DNA of 64,000 bases from Blattabacterium cuenoti. GTDB taxonomy: Bacteria; Bacteroidota; Bacteroidia; Flavobacteriales; Blattabacteriaceae. This document shows positions 1 to 9,007 of this stretch, piece after piece. Location of the stretch: positions 186,001-250,000 of the forward strand of contig NZ_CP059187.1 of the NCBI RefSeq assembly GCF_014251375.1, read 5' to 3'. A program made the position numbers and the translations under genes. Position 1 is the first letter of the stretch; every line of letters begins with the position of its first letter. Under the pieces are notes generated by a model. The model had not been told where the DNA came from and ran no database searches. It saw only the letters and a program-made list of their open reading frames with translations.

Positions 1-431
1 GGAAATCCTGATAAATTAGCAGAGGTAGATATTATCGGTCTATCTAATTTACTAATTAAATGAGTACAAAATGGATCCTTTGTTAAACGGATAGCTAAAG
101 TACTGTTGTTATTAAAATTTATAACTGTTTTACGAATATTTTCGTATATAATAGTAATAGGTTTTTTTATAAAATGATTATTCTCATCTATTAATTTTCT
201 AACGAAATTAGGAATTCTTTCTACTAATTCACACAAACGATCCATATTTTCTACTAAAATTATCATGGATTTAGAAAAATTTCTATTCTTCATTTTGTAT
301 ATTTTCTTTACAGCATGTAAATTAAAAGCATCACAACCTAATCCCCATACTGTATCTGTAGGATACAACAAACACTTTCCTTTTTTTAAAAAGAAAACAC
401 TTTTTTCTATTTCTTCTTCAAATTCAAACAT
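1..431 (-). CDS. tsaC: Threonylcarbamoyl-AMP synthase, Sua5/YrdC family (3' end outside window)
   Basis: The first 143 residues of a Sua5/YrdC-fold protein are present and the C-terminus lies beyond the window edge. The family makes threonylcarbamoyl-AMP from threonine, bicarbonate and ATP, the first step of t6A37 formation on ANN-decoding tRNAs in the cytoplasm. I see an ATG at 431, PTDTVWGL at residues 24-31 in the nucleotide pocket, and STSANLSG close to the edge, all typical of the family. The gene lies 16 bases downstream of dapD on the same strand, so the two are probably co-transcribed. Whether this is the short TsaC form or the long Sua5 form cannot be decided from the visible part. 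Confidence 0.88.
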   Translation of the reverse strand, partial: MFEFEEEIEKSVFFLKKGKCLLYPTDTVWGLGCDAFNLHAVKKIYKMKNRNFSKSMIILVENMDRLCELVERIPNFVRKLIDENNHFIKKPITIIYENIRKTVINFNNNSTLAIRLTKDPFCTHLISKLDRPIISTSANLSGF

Positions 432-447
432 AAATAACTATAACTAA

Positions 448-1266
448 TTAATTCACAATATTATGTGTTCTTAAGGCTTCATTTAAAGAAGTTTTTTTGT
501 TAGTACTCTCTTTTCTTTTTCCTATAATTAACGCACAAGGAATGTGATAAACTCCTGATGGAAATTTTTTGGGATAAGATCCAGGGATAACTACAGAAGA
601 TTTAGGCACCATTCCTTGCATTTCTATAGGTTTTTCATTTGTAACATCAAAAATTTTAGTAGATGAGGTTAAAACAACATTTGCACCTAACACGGCTTCT
701 TTTTCTATAAGAACACCTTCCACTAAAATACATCTAGAGCCAATAAAAACATCATCTTCTATAATGACTGGAGAAGCTTGTATTGGTTCTAAAACTCCTC
801 CTATTCCTACTCCACCACTTACATGAACACGACTCCCAATTTGCGCGCAGCTTCCCACTGTAGCCCATGTATCTATCATGGTATTTTCTCCTATATATGA
901 TCCTATATTGACATAAGAAGGCATAAGAATAACTCCAGGAGAAATATAAGAACCATATCGAGCTACAGCATGAGGAACCACCCGAATTCCTTTATCTTTG
1001 AATCTATTTTTAATAGGAATTTTATCATAAAATTCTAATGGCCCCAATTTTACTAAATTCATTTTTCTAACAGAGAAATACATAATAATAGCTTTTTTTA
1101 TCCATTCATTCACTATCCATTTTCCATTTAAAAACTCAGAAACCCTTATAGCTCCCTGTTCTATATGATCAATTGTTTCAATAACTCCATCTTGTATTTG
1201 CCGATCAGTACTCCATATTTCTTTCCTATTCCAATATTTTTCTATTTTTGATTTAAGGTTTTTCAC
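448..1266 (-). CDS. dapD: 2,3,4,5-tetrahydropyridine-2,6-dicarboxylate N-succinyltransferase
   Basis: DapD succinylates tetrahydrodipicolinate in the succinylase branch of the lysine and meso-diaminopimelate pathway, using succinyl-CoA; it serves both peptidoglycan and lysine supply. The centre of the protein is a left-handed beta-helix made of hexapeptide repeats (for example the GSYIGENTMIDTWATVG stretch), as in family trimers. I chose the GTG at 1266 (272 residues, close to the usual 270-275) because the family N-terminus begins about there. The frame stays open to a TTG at 1296, but a good promoter box (1294-1301) overlaps that codon, which makes the longer form unlikely. It is followed by tsaC and is divergent from ruvX. 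Confidence 0.93.
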   Translation of the reverse strand: MKNLKSKIEKYWNRKEIWSTDRQIQDGVIETIDHIEQGAIRVSEFLNGKWIVNEWIKKAIIMYFSVRKMNLVKLGPLEFYDKIPIKNRFKDKGIRVVPHAVARYGSYISPGVILMPSYVNIGSYIGENTMIDTWATVGSCAQIGSRVHVSGGVGIGGVLEPIQASPVIIEDDVFIGSRCILVEGVLIEKEAVLGANVVLTSSTKIFDVTNEKPIEMQGMVPKSSVVIPGSYPKKFPSGVYHIPCALIIGKRKESTNKKTSLNEALRTHNIVN

Positions 1267-1293
1267 TTGACATAAATAAATATTTTCTATAGA

Positions 1294-1324
1294 CAAAAGT
1301 AGTAAAAATAAAATAAGATAACAA
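1294..1324 (-). promoter_or_regulatory. Putative dapD promoter (Bacteroidota type)
   Basis: On the minus strand a TTG (1324-1322) is followed after 20 bases by TACTTTTG (1301-1294), matching the Bacteroidota -33/-7 pattern TTTG...TAnnTTTG. It is the best two-part match found in the window and lies just upstream of the GTG start of dapD. This is inferred from the motif and position only. Confidence 0.5.
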
Positions 1325-1345
1325 GTATAGTATCTTAATACTAAT

Positions 1346-1785
1346 ATGAAAATGAAAAAAATATTAGGAATCGATTACGGACATGTAATCACGGGTTTGT
1401 CTATCACAGATTCTAAACAAATATTTGCATTTGGTCTCAATGCAATTCCAACTAAAAAGTTAATGAGTTTTTTAGATATGATTTTAAATAATGAGAAAAT
1501 AGAAAAAATTGTTATTGGATTACCAAAAACATTAAGAAATAAAAATTCTTTAATAGAAAAATCTATTCAAAAATTTATTTTTGAATTTCATAAAAAATAT
1601 CCTAAAATTATTATCGAACGATTCGATGAACGGTTTACATCTAAAATGGCTTTTTATACTATGATAGAATTAGGATTGAAAAAAAAAAAAGAAAACAAAA
1701 AATGATTCTGAACAAAATCAGCGCTATCATCATTCTGCAATCTTATCTTAAAAGAAAAGAAAAAAATAAAAATAAAGAAAAATAA
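1346..1785 (+). CDS. ruvX: Holliday-junction resolvase-like RuvX/YqgF, frameshifted at a 12-A tract
   Basis: RuvX/YqgF is an RNase H-fold protein linked to Holliday-junction resolution and to pre-16S rRNA 5' processing. The N-terminal part shows GIDYG with the first acidic residue and, later, DERFTS. As written in DNA the frame stops at 1703-1705 after 119 codons. Codons from 1702 on, in the next frame, encode the family's C-terminal signature (KISA-III-LQSYL) and run to a TAA ending at 1785. The shift lies at the run of 12 A at 1679-1690; one extra A would give a normal-looking 146-residue protein ending 3 bases before def. The gene is either a fresh pseudogene or expressed through slippage. 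Confidence 0.82.
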
Positions 1786-1788
1786 AGA

Positions 1789-2379
1789 ATGGTTTTACCT
1801 ATAGTTACTTATGGAAATCCTATTCTCAGAAAAAAATGTTTAGACTTAGACATTTTTTCTTGTTGTTATAGTAAAAAAAAAGAAATAAATCAATTAATAA
1901 AAGATATGTTTGAAACTATGCATTCCATGAAAGGAATAGGATTAGCAGCTCCTCAAATTGGAAAAAGGATCAAACTTTTTATAATAGAAGTAGAAATGAT
2001 GCATACGTTAGATGATGAAAAAAAAAAAATAGATAGAATAGATAATTCTTCTTATAAAGAGGTTTTTATTAACGCTAGAATATTAAAATACTATGGTAAA
2101 GAATGTAATTTGTATGAAGGATGTCTTAGTATTCCTGGAATAATGGGATTTGTAAAAAGAAAATCCAATGTATTAATAGAATATTATGATCAAAATTTGA
2201 AAAAAAAAAGAAAAATTTTTCAAGGAATATGTGCTAGAGTTATTTTACATGAATATGATCATCTGAATGGAAAACTTTTTATAGATTATTTTTCTTCTTT
2301 GAAAAAAAAAATAATAAGAAAAAAACTCATTAAGTTGTTAAAAAAGGACAAAAAAATTTATAAAAATACTATGAAATAA
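1789..2379 (+). CDS. def: Peptide deformylase
   Basis: Peptide deformylase removes the N-formyl group from nascent proteins at the ribosome exit. All three family motifs are visible: GIGLAAPQ at residues 49-56, EGCLS at 110-114 with the metal-ligand Cys, and HEYDH at 154-158 with the two metal-ligand His and the catalytic Glu. The length of 196 residues is normal for Bacteroidota. It starts 3 bases after the restored end of ruvX, so the two probably share a transcript. A run of 12 A at 2018-2029 lies inside the gene but is in frame. Its 3' end overlaps convergent rplT by 11 bases. Confidence 0.96.
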   Translation: MVLPIVTYGNPILRKKCLDLDIFSCCYSKKKEINQLIKDMFETMHSMKGIGLAAPQIGKRIKLFIIEVEMMHTLDDEKKKIDRIDNSSYKEVFINARILKYYGKECNLYEGCLSIPGIMGFVKRKSNVLIEYYDQNLKKKRKIFQGICARVILHEYDHLNGKLFIDYFSSLKKKIIRKKLIKLLKKDKKIYKNTMK

Positions 2380-2716
2380 TGTGATCTACTAACTTTTTGA
2401 AAGTATCCGGATCATTCATAGAAAAATCAGAAAGTACTTTTCTGTTAAGTTTAATGTTTTTATCGGATAATTTTTTCATAAAAACTGAATAAGACATCCC
2501 ATATTGTCGAATCCCCGCATTAATCCTTTGAATCCAAAGCGATCTAAAATCTCTTTTTTTTTTCTTTCTCCCTGAAAAAGCATAACAAAAAGATTTTTCC
2601 ACTGCATTTTTAGCAACGGTATAAACTTTGCTTCTTGCTCCATAAAAACCTTTCGCTAATTTGAGTATTTTTTTTCTTCTTTTTCGAGAAGAAACGGCAT
2701 TTGTAGATCTAGGCAT
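2369..2716 (-). CDS. rplT: 50S ribosomal protein L20
   Basis: L20 is an early 23S rRNA-binding protein needed for assembly of the large subunit. The 115-residue Lys/Arg-rich sequence carries the family core ([10 protein letters not shown] near the N-terminus, then the [18 protein letters not shown] segment). It is the last gene of thrS-infC-rpmI-rplT, the classic order. Its last 11 bases overlap the end of def on the opposite strand, so no separate terminator can be placed between the two. Confidence 0.98.
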   Translation of the reverse strand: MPRSTNAVSSRKRRKKILKLAKGFYGARSKVYTVAKNAVEKSFCYAFSGRKKKKRDFRSLWIQRINAGIRQYGMSYSVFMKKLSDKNIKLNRKVLSDFSMNDPDTFKKLVDHIIS

Positions 2717-2748
2717 AACATAAGTTTTTAAAAAATTAATTTTAAGTA

Positions 2749-2946
2749 TTAAAGTAAAAGTAGTTGTTTTTTTATACTTTTTTGATCTGATCTCTTCAAT
2801 AGAGAAAATTGAGAAAGATTTCTTTTTCTTTTTTTAGATTTTTTAGTTAAAAGATGATTTTTAAACGCATGTTTTTTTTTTATATATCCACTAGATGTTT
2901 TTTTAAATCTTTTTTTAGATCCTGATTTTGTTTTTAATTTCGGCAT
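2749..2946 (-). CDS. rpmI: 50S ribosomal protein L35
   Basis: L35 is a small, highly basic large-subunit protein. The 65-residue product begins [15 protein letters not shown] and is rich in Lys, matching the family in sequence and length. It lies 1 base after infC and 32 bases before rplT, the conserved infC-rpmI-rplT order. Confidence 0.97.
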   Translation of the reverse strand: MPKLKTKSGSKKRFKKTSSGYIKKKHAFKNHLLTKKSKKRKRNLSQFSLLKRSDQKSIKKQLLLL

Positions 2947-2947
2947 A

Positions 2948-3526
2948 TCAAAATTTTTTTGGAGCTAATATCATATACATTCTTTTTCCTTCCATAACTG
3001 GCATTTGTTCGACTTTCCCGTATTCTTCAATTTCTTCTGCAAATTTTAATAATTTAATTTTTCCTTGATCTTTGTAAACAATAGAACGGCCTTTAAAAAA
3101 AACAAATACTTTCACTTTATCTCCCCGCATTAAAAATCTTTCAGCAGTTTTTATTTTGACTTTTCCGTCATGATCTCCGATTTGTGGCCCAAATCTTATT
3201 TCTTTAGTATTTACTTTAACTTGTTTTGCTTTAAATTGTTTTTTTTTCTTTTTTTGTTCATATAAGAACTTCTTATAATCCAATATTTTACACACTGGTG
3301 GATCCAGTTTAGGATTAATTTCAACCAAATCCAATTCTTTCTCTCTGGCAAATTGAAGTGCCTCTTGTAAAGAATAAACTCCATTCTTTATGGAATCAGA
3401 TTCTACACCTACTAAACGAACCTTATGGGAATCAATTTTTGTATTAATTCTATGCTTCTCCTTTTTTTGTGGTAAAAAACGGAAAATTCTCTTTTTTCCT
3501 CTTAAAAATTTATTTTTTATTATAAT
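2948..3526 (-). CDS. infC: Translation initiation factor IF-3 (non-canonical ATT start)
   Basis: IF-3 binds the 30S subunit, checks start-codon pairing and prevents early joining of 50S. The C-terminal domain is clear ([13 protein letters not shown], then [26 protein letters not shown]). The N-terminal domain ([29 protein letters not shown]) is also encoded in the same open frame, but the first ATG, GTG or TTG in that frame is the TTG at 3334, which would cut that domain off. Upstream codons include ATT at 3526, two bases after the thrS stop, and ATT at 3487; an in-frame TAA lies at 3544-3542. E. coli infC also starts with AUU, which lets IF-3 repress its own synthesis, so I place the start at 3526 (192 residues). 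Confidence 0.9.
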   Translation of the reverse strand: MIIKNKFLRGKKRIFRFLPQKKEKHRINTKIDSHKVRLVGVESDSIKNGVYSLQEALQFAREKELDLVEINPKLDPPVCKILDYKKFLYEQKKKKKQFKAKQVKVNTKEIRFGPQIGDHDGKVKIKTAERFLMRGDKVKVFVFFKGRSIVYKDQGKIKLLKFAEEIEEYGKVEQMPVMEGKRMYMILAPKKF

Positions 3527-3528
3527 AT

Positions 3529-4773
3529 TTAATTTTTTTCTTTAAAAATAGTTTTTATTCCATTAGAAATTGTAAAAATCCCTATGTCACCAACCCCATG
3601 ACGTCTGAGTGAAATCATCTCATTTTTTTCTTCCTTTTCTCCTAATATGACCATATAAGGAATTTTATAATCTTCAGAATCTCTTATTTTTTTATTAATT
3701 TTTTCACTTCTACTATCAATGAATACACGAATATTGTAACTTAGCATCAAATTTAAAATTTTTTTCGCATACATTATATTCCTATCAGTGATAGGAAGTA
3801 TAACTACCTGTGTAGGAGCTAACCAAAAAGGAAGGTTTCCTTTTGTATGTTCTATAAGAATAGCTATAAGACGTTCTAAAGACCCAAAAGGAGCTCTATG
3901 AATCATTACAGGACGATGTTTTTCATTATTTTTTCCTCTATAATATAAATCAAACCTTTCAGGTAAATTATAATCTATCTGAACAGTTCCTAGTTGCCAA
4001 TTTCTTCCCAAAGAATCTTTTACAAGAAAATCCAATTTGGGGCCATAAAAAGCCGCTTCTCCATAATTTATGGATGCATTTATTTTTTCTTCTTGAACTG
4101 CTCTTAAAATTACTTCTTCAGATTTTTTCCAATTTTTCTCAGATCCAATATAGAAATTATTATTTTTTTTGGGGTCTCTAAGAGAAACTCTAACCGTATG
4201 ATCCAAAAAACCTAAATGACGGAATACGTAAAAAACTAAATTTATTACTTTCTTAAATTCTTCTAATAATTGATCAAACGTACAAAAAATATGTGCATCA
4301 TCTTGTGTAAAACATCTAACTCTTGTTAGACCATGAAGTTCCCCAGTTTGTTCATAACGATATACTGTTCCAAATTCAGCAAAGCGTTTAGGAAGATCAC
4401 GATATGACCATTCTTGAGATCTATAAATTTCACAATGATGAGGACAATTCATTGGTTTTAAAAGAAATTCTTCTTTTTTATGAGGAGTTTGAATAGGCTT
4501 AAAACTATCTTTTCCATATTTATTCCAATGTCCACTTTGAACATATAATTTTTTATGTCCAATATGTGGGGTAACAATCATTTCATATCCTGACTTTTTT
4601 TGAATATCATTTAAAAATTCTTCTAAATTTTTTCTAAAAATTGTTCCTCTAGGCAACCACAATGGTAATCCCATTCCGACTCTATCAGAAAAGATAAAAA
4701 ACTTTAGTTTTTTTCCTATTTTTCTGTGATCTATAATATTTGAACTATCTTTAGAATTATCATTATCTGACAT
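3529..4773 (-). CDS. thrS: Threonyl-tRNA synthetase lacking TGS and editing domains
   Basis: ThrRS charges tRNA-Thr. This 414-residue protein begins almost at the catalytic domain (DHRKIGKKL near residue 15) and holds the class II core: MNCPHH with a zinc-ligand Cys, [10 protein letters not shown] and [11 protein letters not shown] of motif 2, and [11 protein letters not shown] of motif 3, followed by the C-terminal anticodon-binding domain (from about 310). Usual bacterial ThrRS has about 640 residues, with an N-terminal TGS domain and a Ser-tRNA editing domain (about 225-240 residues); both are absent. An in-frame TAA at 4779-4777, two codons before the ATG, and glpF only 57 bases upstream leave no room for them. 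It heads the thrS-infC-rpmI-rplT operon. Confidence 0.96.
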   Translation of the reverse strand: MSDNDNSKDSSNIIDHRKIGKKLKFFIFSDRVGMGLPLWLPRGTIFRKNLEEFLNDIQKKSGYEMIVTPHIGHKKLYVQSGHWNKYGKDSFKPIQTPHKKEEFLLKPMNCPHHCEIYRSQEWSYRDLPKRFAEFGTVYRYEQTGELHGLTRVRCFTQDDAHIFCTFDQLLEEFKKVINLVFYVFRHLGFLDHTVRVSLRDPKKNNNFYIGSEKNWKKSEEVILRAVQEEKINASINYGEAAFYGPKLDFLVKDSLGRNWQLGTVQIDYNLPERFDLYYRGKNNEKHRPVMIHRAPFGSLERLIAILIEHTKGNLPFWLAPTQVVILPITDRNIMYAKKILNLMLSYNIRVFIDSRSEKINKKIRDSEDYKIPYMVILGEKEEKNEMISLRRHGVGDIGIFTISNGIKTIFKEKN

Positions 4774-4830
4774 ATATTATCTTCTACACAGAAAGAAGTT
4801 TTTTTTTATAAAAAAAAGTTACAAGTTTTT

Positions 4831-5562
4831 TTATTCAAAGAAAAATAAATACAATACAGAAGCGATTACGCTTCCTACAATAGGTCCTAATACAGGTATG
4901 AAAGCGTAATTCCAATCACTTCCACCTTTTCCAGGTATTGGAATAATAAAATGCATAATTCTTGGACCCAGATCGCGAGCAGGGTTCATAGCATATCCAG
5001 TAGTTCCTCCTAAGGATAATCCAATTCCTAACATCATTAAAGATAATGGAAAAGCTACTCCTAATAACCCCCCCAATTCTACAACAGAATATTTTTCATT
5101 TGTAAGAAAAAAAGAAAAAAATATAAAACTACAAGTAGTAAAAACTTCGCTGAAAAAATTTGAATAAAAATTTTTTATAGAAGGAGTTGTTGCGAAAACA
5201 GATAATTTATGTTGTACATTTTTAGTTACTAAAAAATGATCTTTATATAAAATCCATACTAATAAAGATCCTAACATTGCTCCAATAAATTGAGAAAAAA
5301 TATAAGAAGGAACAAGATTCCAAGAAAATTTTCCAACTATGGCTAATCCTATTGTAATAGATGGATTTAAATGTGCCCCACTATAAGGATAGGAAACTAA
5401 AATTCCCATAAAAACAGCTAAAGCCCATCCAATGGAAATAGTCAGCCACCCCCCCCCATTTCCATGTCCTTTTGTTTTAGACAAAATAACATTTGCGACA
5501 ACTCCATTTCCTAAAAAAACAAGAATCATTGTCCCTATTATTTCTGATACCATGTTTGTCAT
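4831..5562 (-). CDS. glpF: Glycerol uptake facilitator (aquaglyceroporin)
   Basis: A 243-residue MIP-family channel that should let glycerol cross the inner membrane. Six hydrophobic segments and the two half-helix motifs are visible: HLNPSIT (Ser in place of the usual Ala of NPA) and MNPARDLGPR, whose Arg and following Asp mark the glycerol-conducting branch rather than a pure water channel. The gene lies 27 bases downstream of glpK and after glpD on the same strand, which supports glycerol as substrate. The product would deliver host glycerol to GlpK. Confidence 0.95.
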   Translation of the reverse strand: MTNMVSEIIGTMILVFLGNGVVANVILSKTKGHGNGGGWLTISIGWALAVFMGILVSYPYSGAHLNPSITIGLAIVGKFSWNLVPSYIFSQFIGAMLGSLLVWILYKDHFLVTKNVQHKLSVFATTPSIKNFYSNFFSEVFTTCSFIFFSFFLTNEKYSVVELGGLLGVAFPLSLMMLGIGLSLGGTTGYAMNPARDLGPRIMHFIIPIPGKGGSDWNYAFIPVLGPIVGSVIASVLYLFFFE

Positions 5563-5589
5563 ATAATATTTATTTTTCTATTTTATCTA

Positions 5590-7089
5590 TCACTTTCTAC
5601 TAGACCAAGAACGAGTTGTTTGGATTGCTTTTTTCCAACCTTGAATTCTTTCCAAACGATTTGACATTCTTTTTGGTTCAAAAACTTGTTCTAATTGCCA
5701 TTTATCTTGAATTTCTTCTAGATTTGTCCAATAATTTACTGCTAATCCTGATAAATAAGCTGCTCCAGCTGCAGTGAGTTCAGATACTTTAGATTTTACA
5801 ACTTTTACATTTAAAATATCAGATTGAAATTGCATTAATAATTTATTTACTGTTGCTCCTCCATCTACACGAAGTTCTTTGATAGAAATTTCTGAATCCG
5901 CTTCCATAGCTTTAAGAACATCCATATTCTGAAAAGCAATACTTTCCAAAGCAGCTCTTACAAAATGAGCAGAAGAAGTTCCTCTTGTAATTCCAACAAT
6001 AGTCCCTCTTGCTTGTTGATCCCAATAAGGAGCGCCTAATCCAGAAAAAGCGGGGACCATGTACATTCCTTCTGTATTTTCTACAGAAGCAGCAAGTGTT
6101 TCCGCTTCGTTAGCAGATAAAATCAACCCTAATCCATCTTTAAGCCATTGTACAACAGCGCCAGCAATAAAAACACTTCCTTCTAAAGCATATTGAACTT
6201 TATTTTTGATTTTCCAAGCAATAGTAGTTATTAAATTATTTCTAGAAAAAACTGGTTTATCTCCTACATTCATTAACATAAAACAACCAGTTCCATAAGT
6301 GTTTTTCACCATTCCAATCTTAGTGCACATCTGCCCAAAAAGAGCAGCTTGTTGATCTCCTGCAATTCCTGATATAGGAATTTTATGAGAAAGGATATGT
6401 CCCGTAGTATACCCCAAAATTTCACTAGAAGATTTGACTTCTGGTAGCATTGTTCTTGGGATATCAAATAAATCTATTAATTCTTGATCCCAACTAAGTG
6501 TATGAATATTAAAAAGCATGGTACGAGATGCATTAGTTACATCTGTAACATGAATCTTTTTTCCTGTTAAATTCCATATAAGCCATGAGTCTATAGTTCC
6601 AAAGGCCAATGTCCCGGAATAAGCTTTTTTTCTAGCTCCAGAAACATTATCTAAAATCCATTTAATTTTAGTGGCAGAAAAATATGGATCTATAATAAGT
6701 CCTGTTTTTTTTCTAATCATTTCAGTTAATCCATCGCATTTGATTTGATCACAATAGTCTGATGTTCGTCTATCTTGCCAAACAATAGCATTGAAAATGG
6801 GTTCTCCAGTTTTCTTATCCCACACTACAGTGGTTTCTCTTTGGTTAGTAATTCCTATTGAAATAATATTTTCACCTTCTAAATTTGCCTTTAGAATGGC
6901 TTCTAAAGCAACTGAAGCTTGCGTAGACCATATTTCTTCTGCATTATGTTCTACCCATCCAGGTGAAGGGTAAATTTGTGTAAATTCTCTTTGAGCTATA
7001 GAAATAATATTTCCAATTTTATCAAAAATAATAGCTCTAGAACTAGTTGTTCCCTGATCTAATGATAGCACATATTTTTTCATAAGCAT
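5590..7089 (-). CDS. glpK: Glycerol kinase
   Basis: GlpK phosphorylates glycerol to sn-glycerol 3-phosphate with ATP, trapping it in the cell. The 499-residue sequence carries the FGGY-family signatures: DQGTTSSRA near the N-terminus, the [10 protein letters not shown] segment, [10 protein letters not shown] and [15 protein letters not shown]. Length is normal (about 500). The start may be two codons later (MKKYVLS). It sits between glpD (upstream, 106-base gap) and glpF (downstream), forming a glycerol-use block. Confidence 0.98.
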   Translation of the reverse strand: MLMKKYVLSLDQGTTSSRAIIFDKIGNIISIAQREFTQIYPSPGWVEHNAEEIWSTQASVALEAILKANLEGENIISIGITNQRETTVVWDKKTGEPIFNAIVWQDRRTSDYCDQIKCDGLTEMIRKKTGLIIDPYFSATKIKWILDNVSGARKKAYSGTLAFGTIDSWLIWNLTGKKIHVTDVTNASRTMLFNIHTLSWDQELIDLFDIPRTMLPEVKSSSEILGYTTGHILSHKIPISGIAGDQQAALFGQMCTKIGMVKNTYGTGCFMLMNVGDKPVFSRNNLITTIAWKIKNKVQYALEGSVFIAGAVVQWLKDGLGLILSANEAETLAASVENTEGMYMVPAFSGLGAPYWDQQARGTIVGITRGTSSAHFVRAALESIAFQNMDVLKAMEADSEISIKELRVDGGATVNKLLMQFQSDILNVKVVKSKVSELTAAGAAYLSGLAVNYWTNLEEIQDKWQLEQVFEPKRMSNRLERIQGWKKAIQTTRSWSSRK

Positions 7090-7195
7090 ATTGAATAATA
7101 ATAAATAATGGTATTTCCAACTTTTCTCTCTTTAATTACTTTATTATTTCACATTATTTATTTGGTAATGGTAAGCAGAAGAAAAGAAGAAAATA

Positions 7196-8863
7196 TCAAA
7201 CTGATGGATCTGATGGATAATAATATTGCATAGCTAACTCTTTGAAAGAAGCGACTTGTGATTTTTCCCATGATTCATCTCTAGAGAGTTCTTGAGCCAT
7301 TAATGATGCAACTTTTGGGGCAATCTCTATAGCTATTTTTGCATTTAAAAATAATAAACGGAGTCTTCTTGCTAAAACATCTTCAATTGTTCTAGCCATT
7401 TCATAACGTACCATCCATATAACTTCTGCTTTAGTACAGGAATAATAAGAAGAATACTTATTCTTATCGTCTTTGTTGTCTTCTTCTTGTGAGATTATTA
7501 ATGAATCTCCTAGTAAAGGATTGTCTTGTATTAGTTTTTTTATATGATATTCATCTTCTCCGTATTTTTTCCAACAAGAACTTTGTTTTTTTCTATTATT
7601 ATTTGAATTTGAAGAAGAAACGGAACCATAAATTTTTATATTTTTTGTTAAAGAAGGGACTTTATTTAAATTTCCTATTTCAATGGCTTTATTAACAGTA
7701 TCCTCAGCCATTTTTCTATATGTTGTCCATTTTCCACCTATAATTGTAACCAATCCCGAAGGACTTATCATTAGTTTATGAGATCTAGAAATATCTTTAG
7801 TAGAAGAAGAATGAGATAAATGATGGGACACAACAAGAGGTCTTAATCCTGAGAAAGCGCTTAATATATCAGATTTTCTAGGAGAATGTATAAAATATTT
7901 ATTAAAAGTTTTTAAAATAAAATCTATTTCTTTTTCTAAAGGTTTAGGTTCAAGAATACATTTATCTAGAAACGTATCTGTAGTTCCTACTAAAACATGA
8001 TCATACCATGGAACACTAAACAAAACTCTTCCATCAGAAGTTTTCGGAATAACTATAGCATTAGAACTACTAAAAAAAGATTTTTTTAATACAATATGTG
8101 TTCCTTGGCTAGGCTTTATCAATATGGTACATTTTGATTCATCCATTTTTGAAATAGCATTGGAAAATACCCCCGTAGCATTAATCACTGTTTTTGAATA
8201 AATAGAATATTCTTTTTTAGTTTCAAGATCATCCGCGATCACCCCAGATATTTTATTTCCAACTTTTTTGATCAGGTTTTTAACTTGAAAATAATTTAAT
8301 AAAATACCTCCTTTTTGAACACAAGTTTGTGCTAAATTAATAGCCAAACGAGCGTCGTCAAATTGTCCATCATAGTACAGGATTCCTCCTTTTAACTTAT
8401 CAGGTTTAATTTCAGGAAAAATTTTTAATATTTCATTTTTGGATAAAAACTTGCATTTTCCAAAACTTAATGATCCAGCTAACCACTCGTAAAGTTTCAA
8501 ACCTGTCCAATATAAAAACCCCATTTTCCAACTAAAAATTGGAATAACAAATCGTTGTTTTTTTACTAAATGAGGAGCATTTTTCAATAATAGTCCTCTT
8601 TCTTGCAATGCTTCATAAACTAATTTTATATTTCCTTGAGCTAAATATCGTATTCCTCCATGAACCAATTTGGTACTTCTGCTAGAAGTCCCCTTAGAGA
8701 AATCGGATTGTTCCAAAAGAATCGTTTTATATCCTCGAGAAGCTGAATCCAAAGCAATTCCTAATCCTGTAGCACCTCCTCCAATAATGAGAACATCCCA
8801 AATATTTATATTATCTAAAATGTTCAAAAATTTATCTCTATTTAAAAAAAAACCTTTCATCAT
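7196..8863 (-). CDS. glpD: FAD-dependent glycerol-3-phosphate dehydrogenase
   Basis: GlpD oxidises glycerol 3-phosphate to dihydroxyacetone phosphate at the inner membrane and passes electrons to quinone. The FAD-binding Rossmann motif GGGATG lies at residues 28-33, followed by the family signatures SKGTSSRSTKLVHGGIRYL and, later, FSGLRPL and GGKWTTYRKMAE. The C-terminal DAO_C-type domain carries a low-complexity Asp/Lys/Ser insert around residues 450-475. It is 555 residues long, normal for the Bacteroidota form. It is the upstream gene of the glp block; a possible promoter box lies at 8935-8942. Confidence 0.97.
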   Translation of the reverse strand: MMKGFFLNRDKFLNILDNINIWDVLIIGGGATGLGIALDSASRGYKTILLEQSDFSKGTSSRSTKLVHGGIRYLAQGNIKLVYEALQERGLLLKNAPHLVKKQRFVIPIFSWKMGFLYWTGLKLYEWLAGSLSFGKCKFLSKNEILKIFPEIKPDKLKGGILYYDGQFDDARLAINLAQTCVQKGGILLNYFQVKNLIKKVGNKISGVIADDLETKKEYSIYSKTVINATGVFSNAISKMDESKCTILIKPSQGTHIVLKKSFFSSSNAIVIPKTSDGRVLFSVPWYDHVLVGTTDTFLDKCILEPKPLEKEIDFILKTFNKYFIHSPRKSDILSAFSGLRPLVVSHHLSHSSSTKDISRSHKLMISPSGLVTIIGGKWTTYRKMAEDTVNKAIEIGNLNKVPSLTKNIKIYGSVSSSNSNNNRKKQSSCWKKYGEDEYHIKKLIQDNPLLGDSLIISQEEDNKDDKNKYSSYYSCTKAEVIWMVRYEMARTIEDVLARRLRLLFLNAKIAIEIAPKVASLMAQELSRDESWEKSQVASFKELAMQYYYPSDPSV

Positions 8864-8934
8864 GGATTACTTATTCACATTCACAATAGTGTAATTTATG
8901 AATATTTCAATTAAATTAATTAATATAATATGAA

Positions 8935-8942
8935 CAAAATTA
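8935..8942 (-). promoter_or_regulatory. Possible glpD promoter -7 box
   Basis: TAATTTTG on the minus strand, a full match to TAnnTTTG, 71 bases before the glpD start in the 144-base glpD-ffh gap. No TTG at the expected -33 distance is visible, so this is a weak call. Confidence 0.25.
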
Positions 8943-9007
8943 AAAATATTTATAATAAATAAAAGACATATTTTTTATAAAAAATAAAATCCCATTGCAA
9001 TTCCATT

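Noticed and set aside
265-447. Open frame on the plus strand opposite tsaC
   Set aside because: It is antisense to clear TsaC sequence and has no protein family features.
4800-4820. Palindromic T/A run between glpF and thrS
   Set aside because: It consists only of T then A tracts, expected in such AT-rich spacers, and gives no stable stem with loop.
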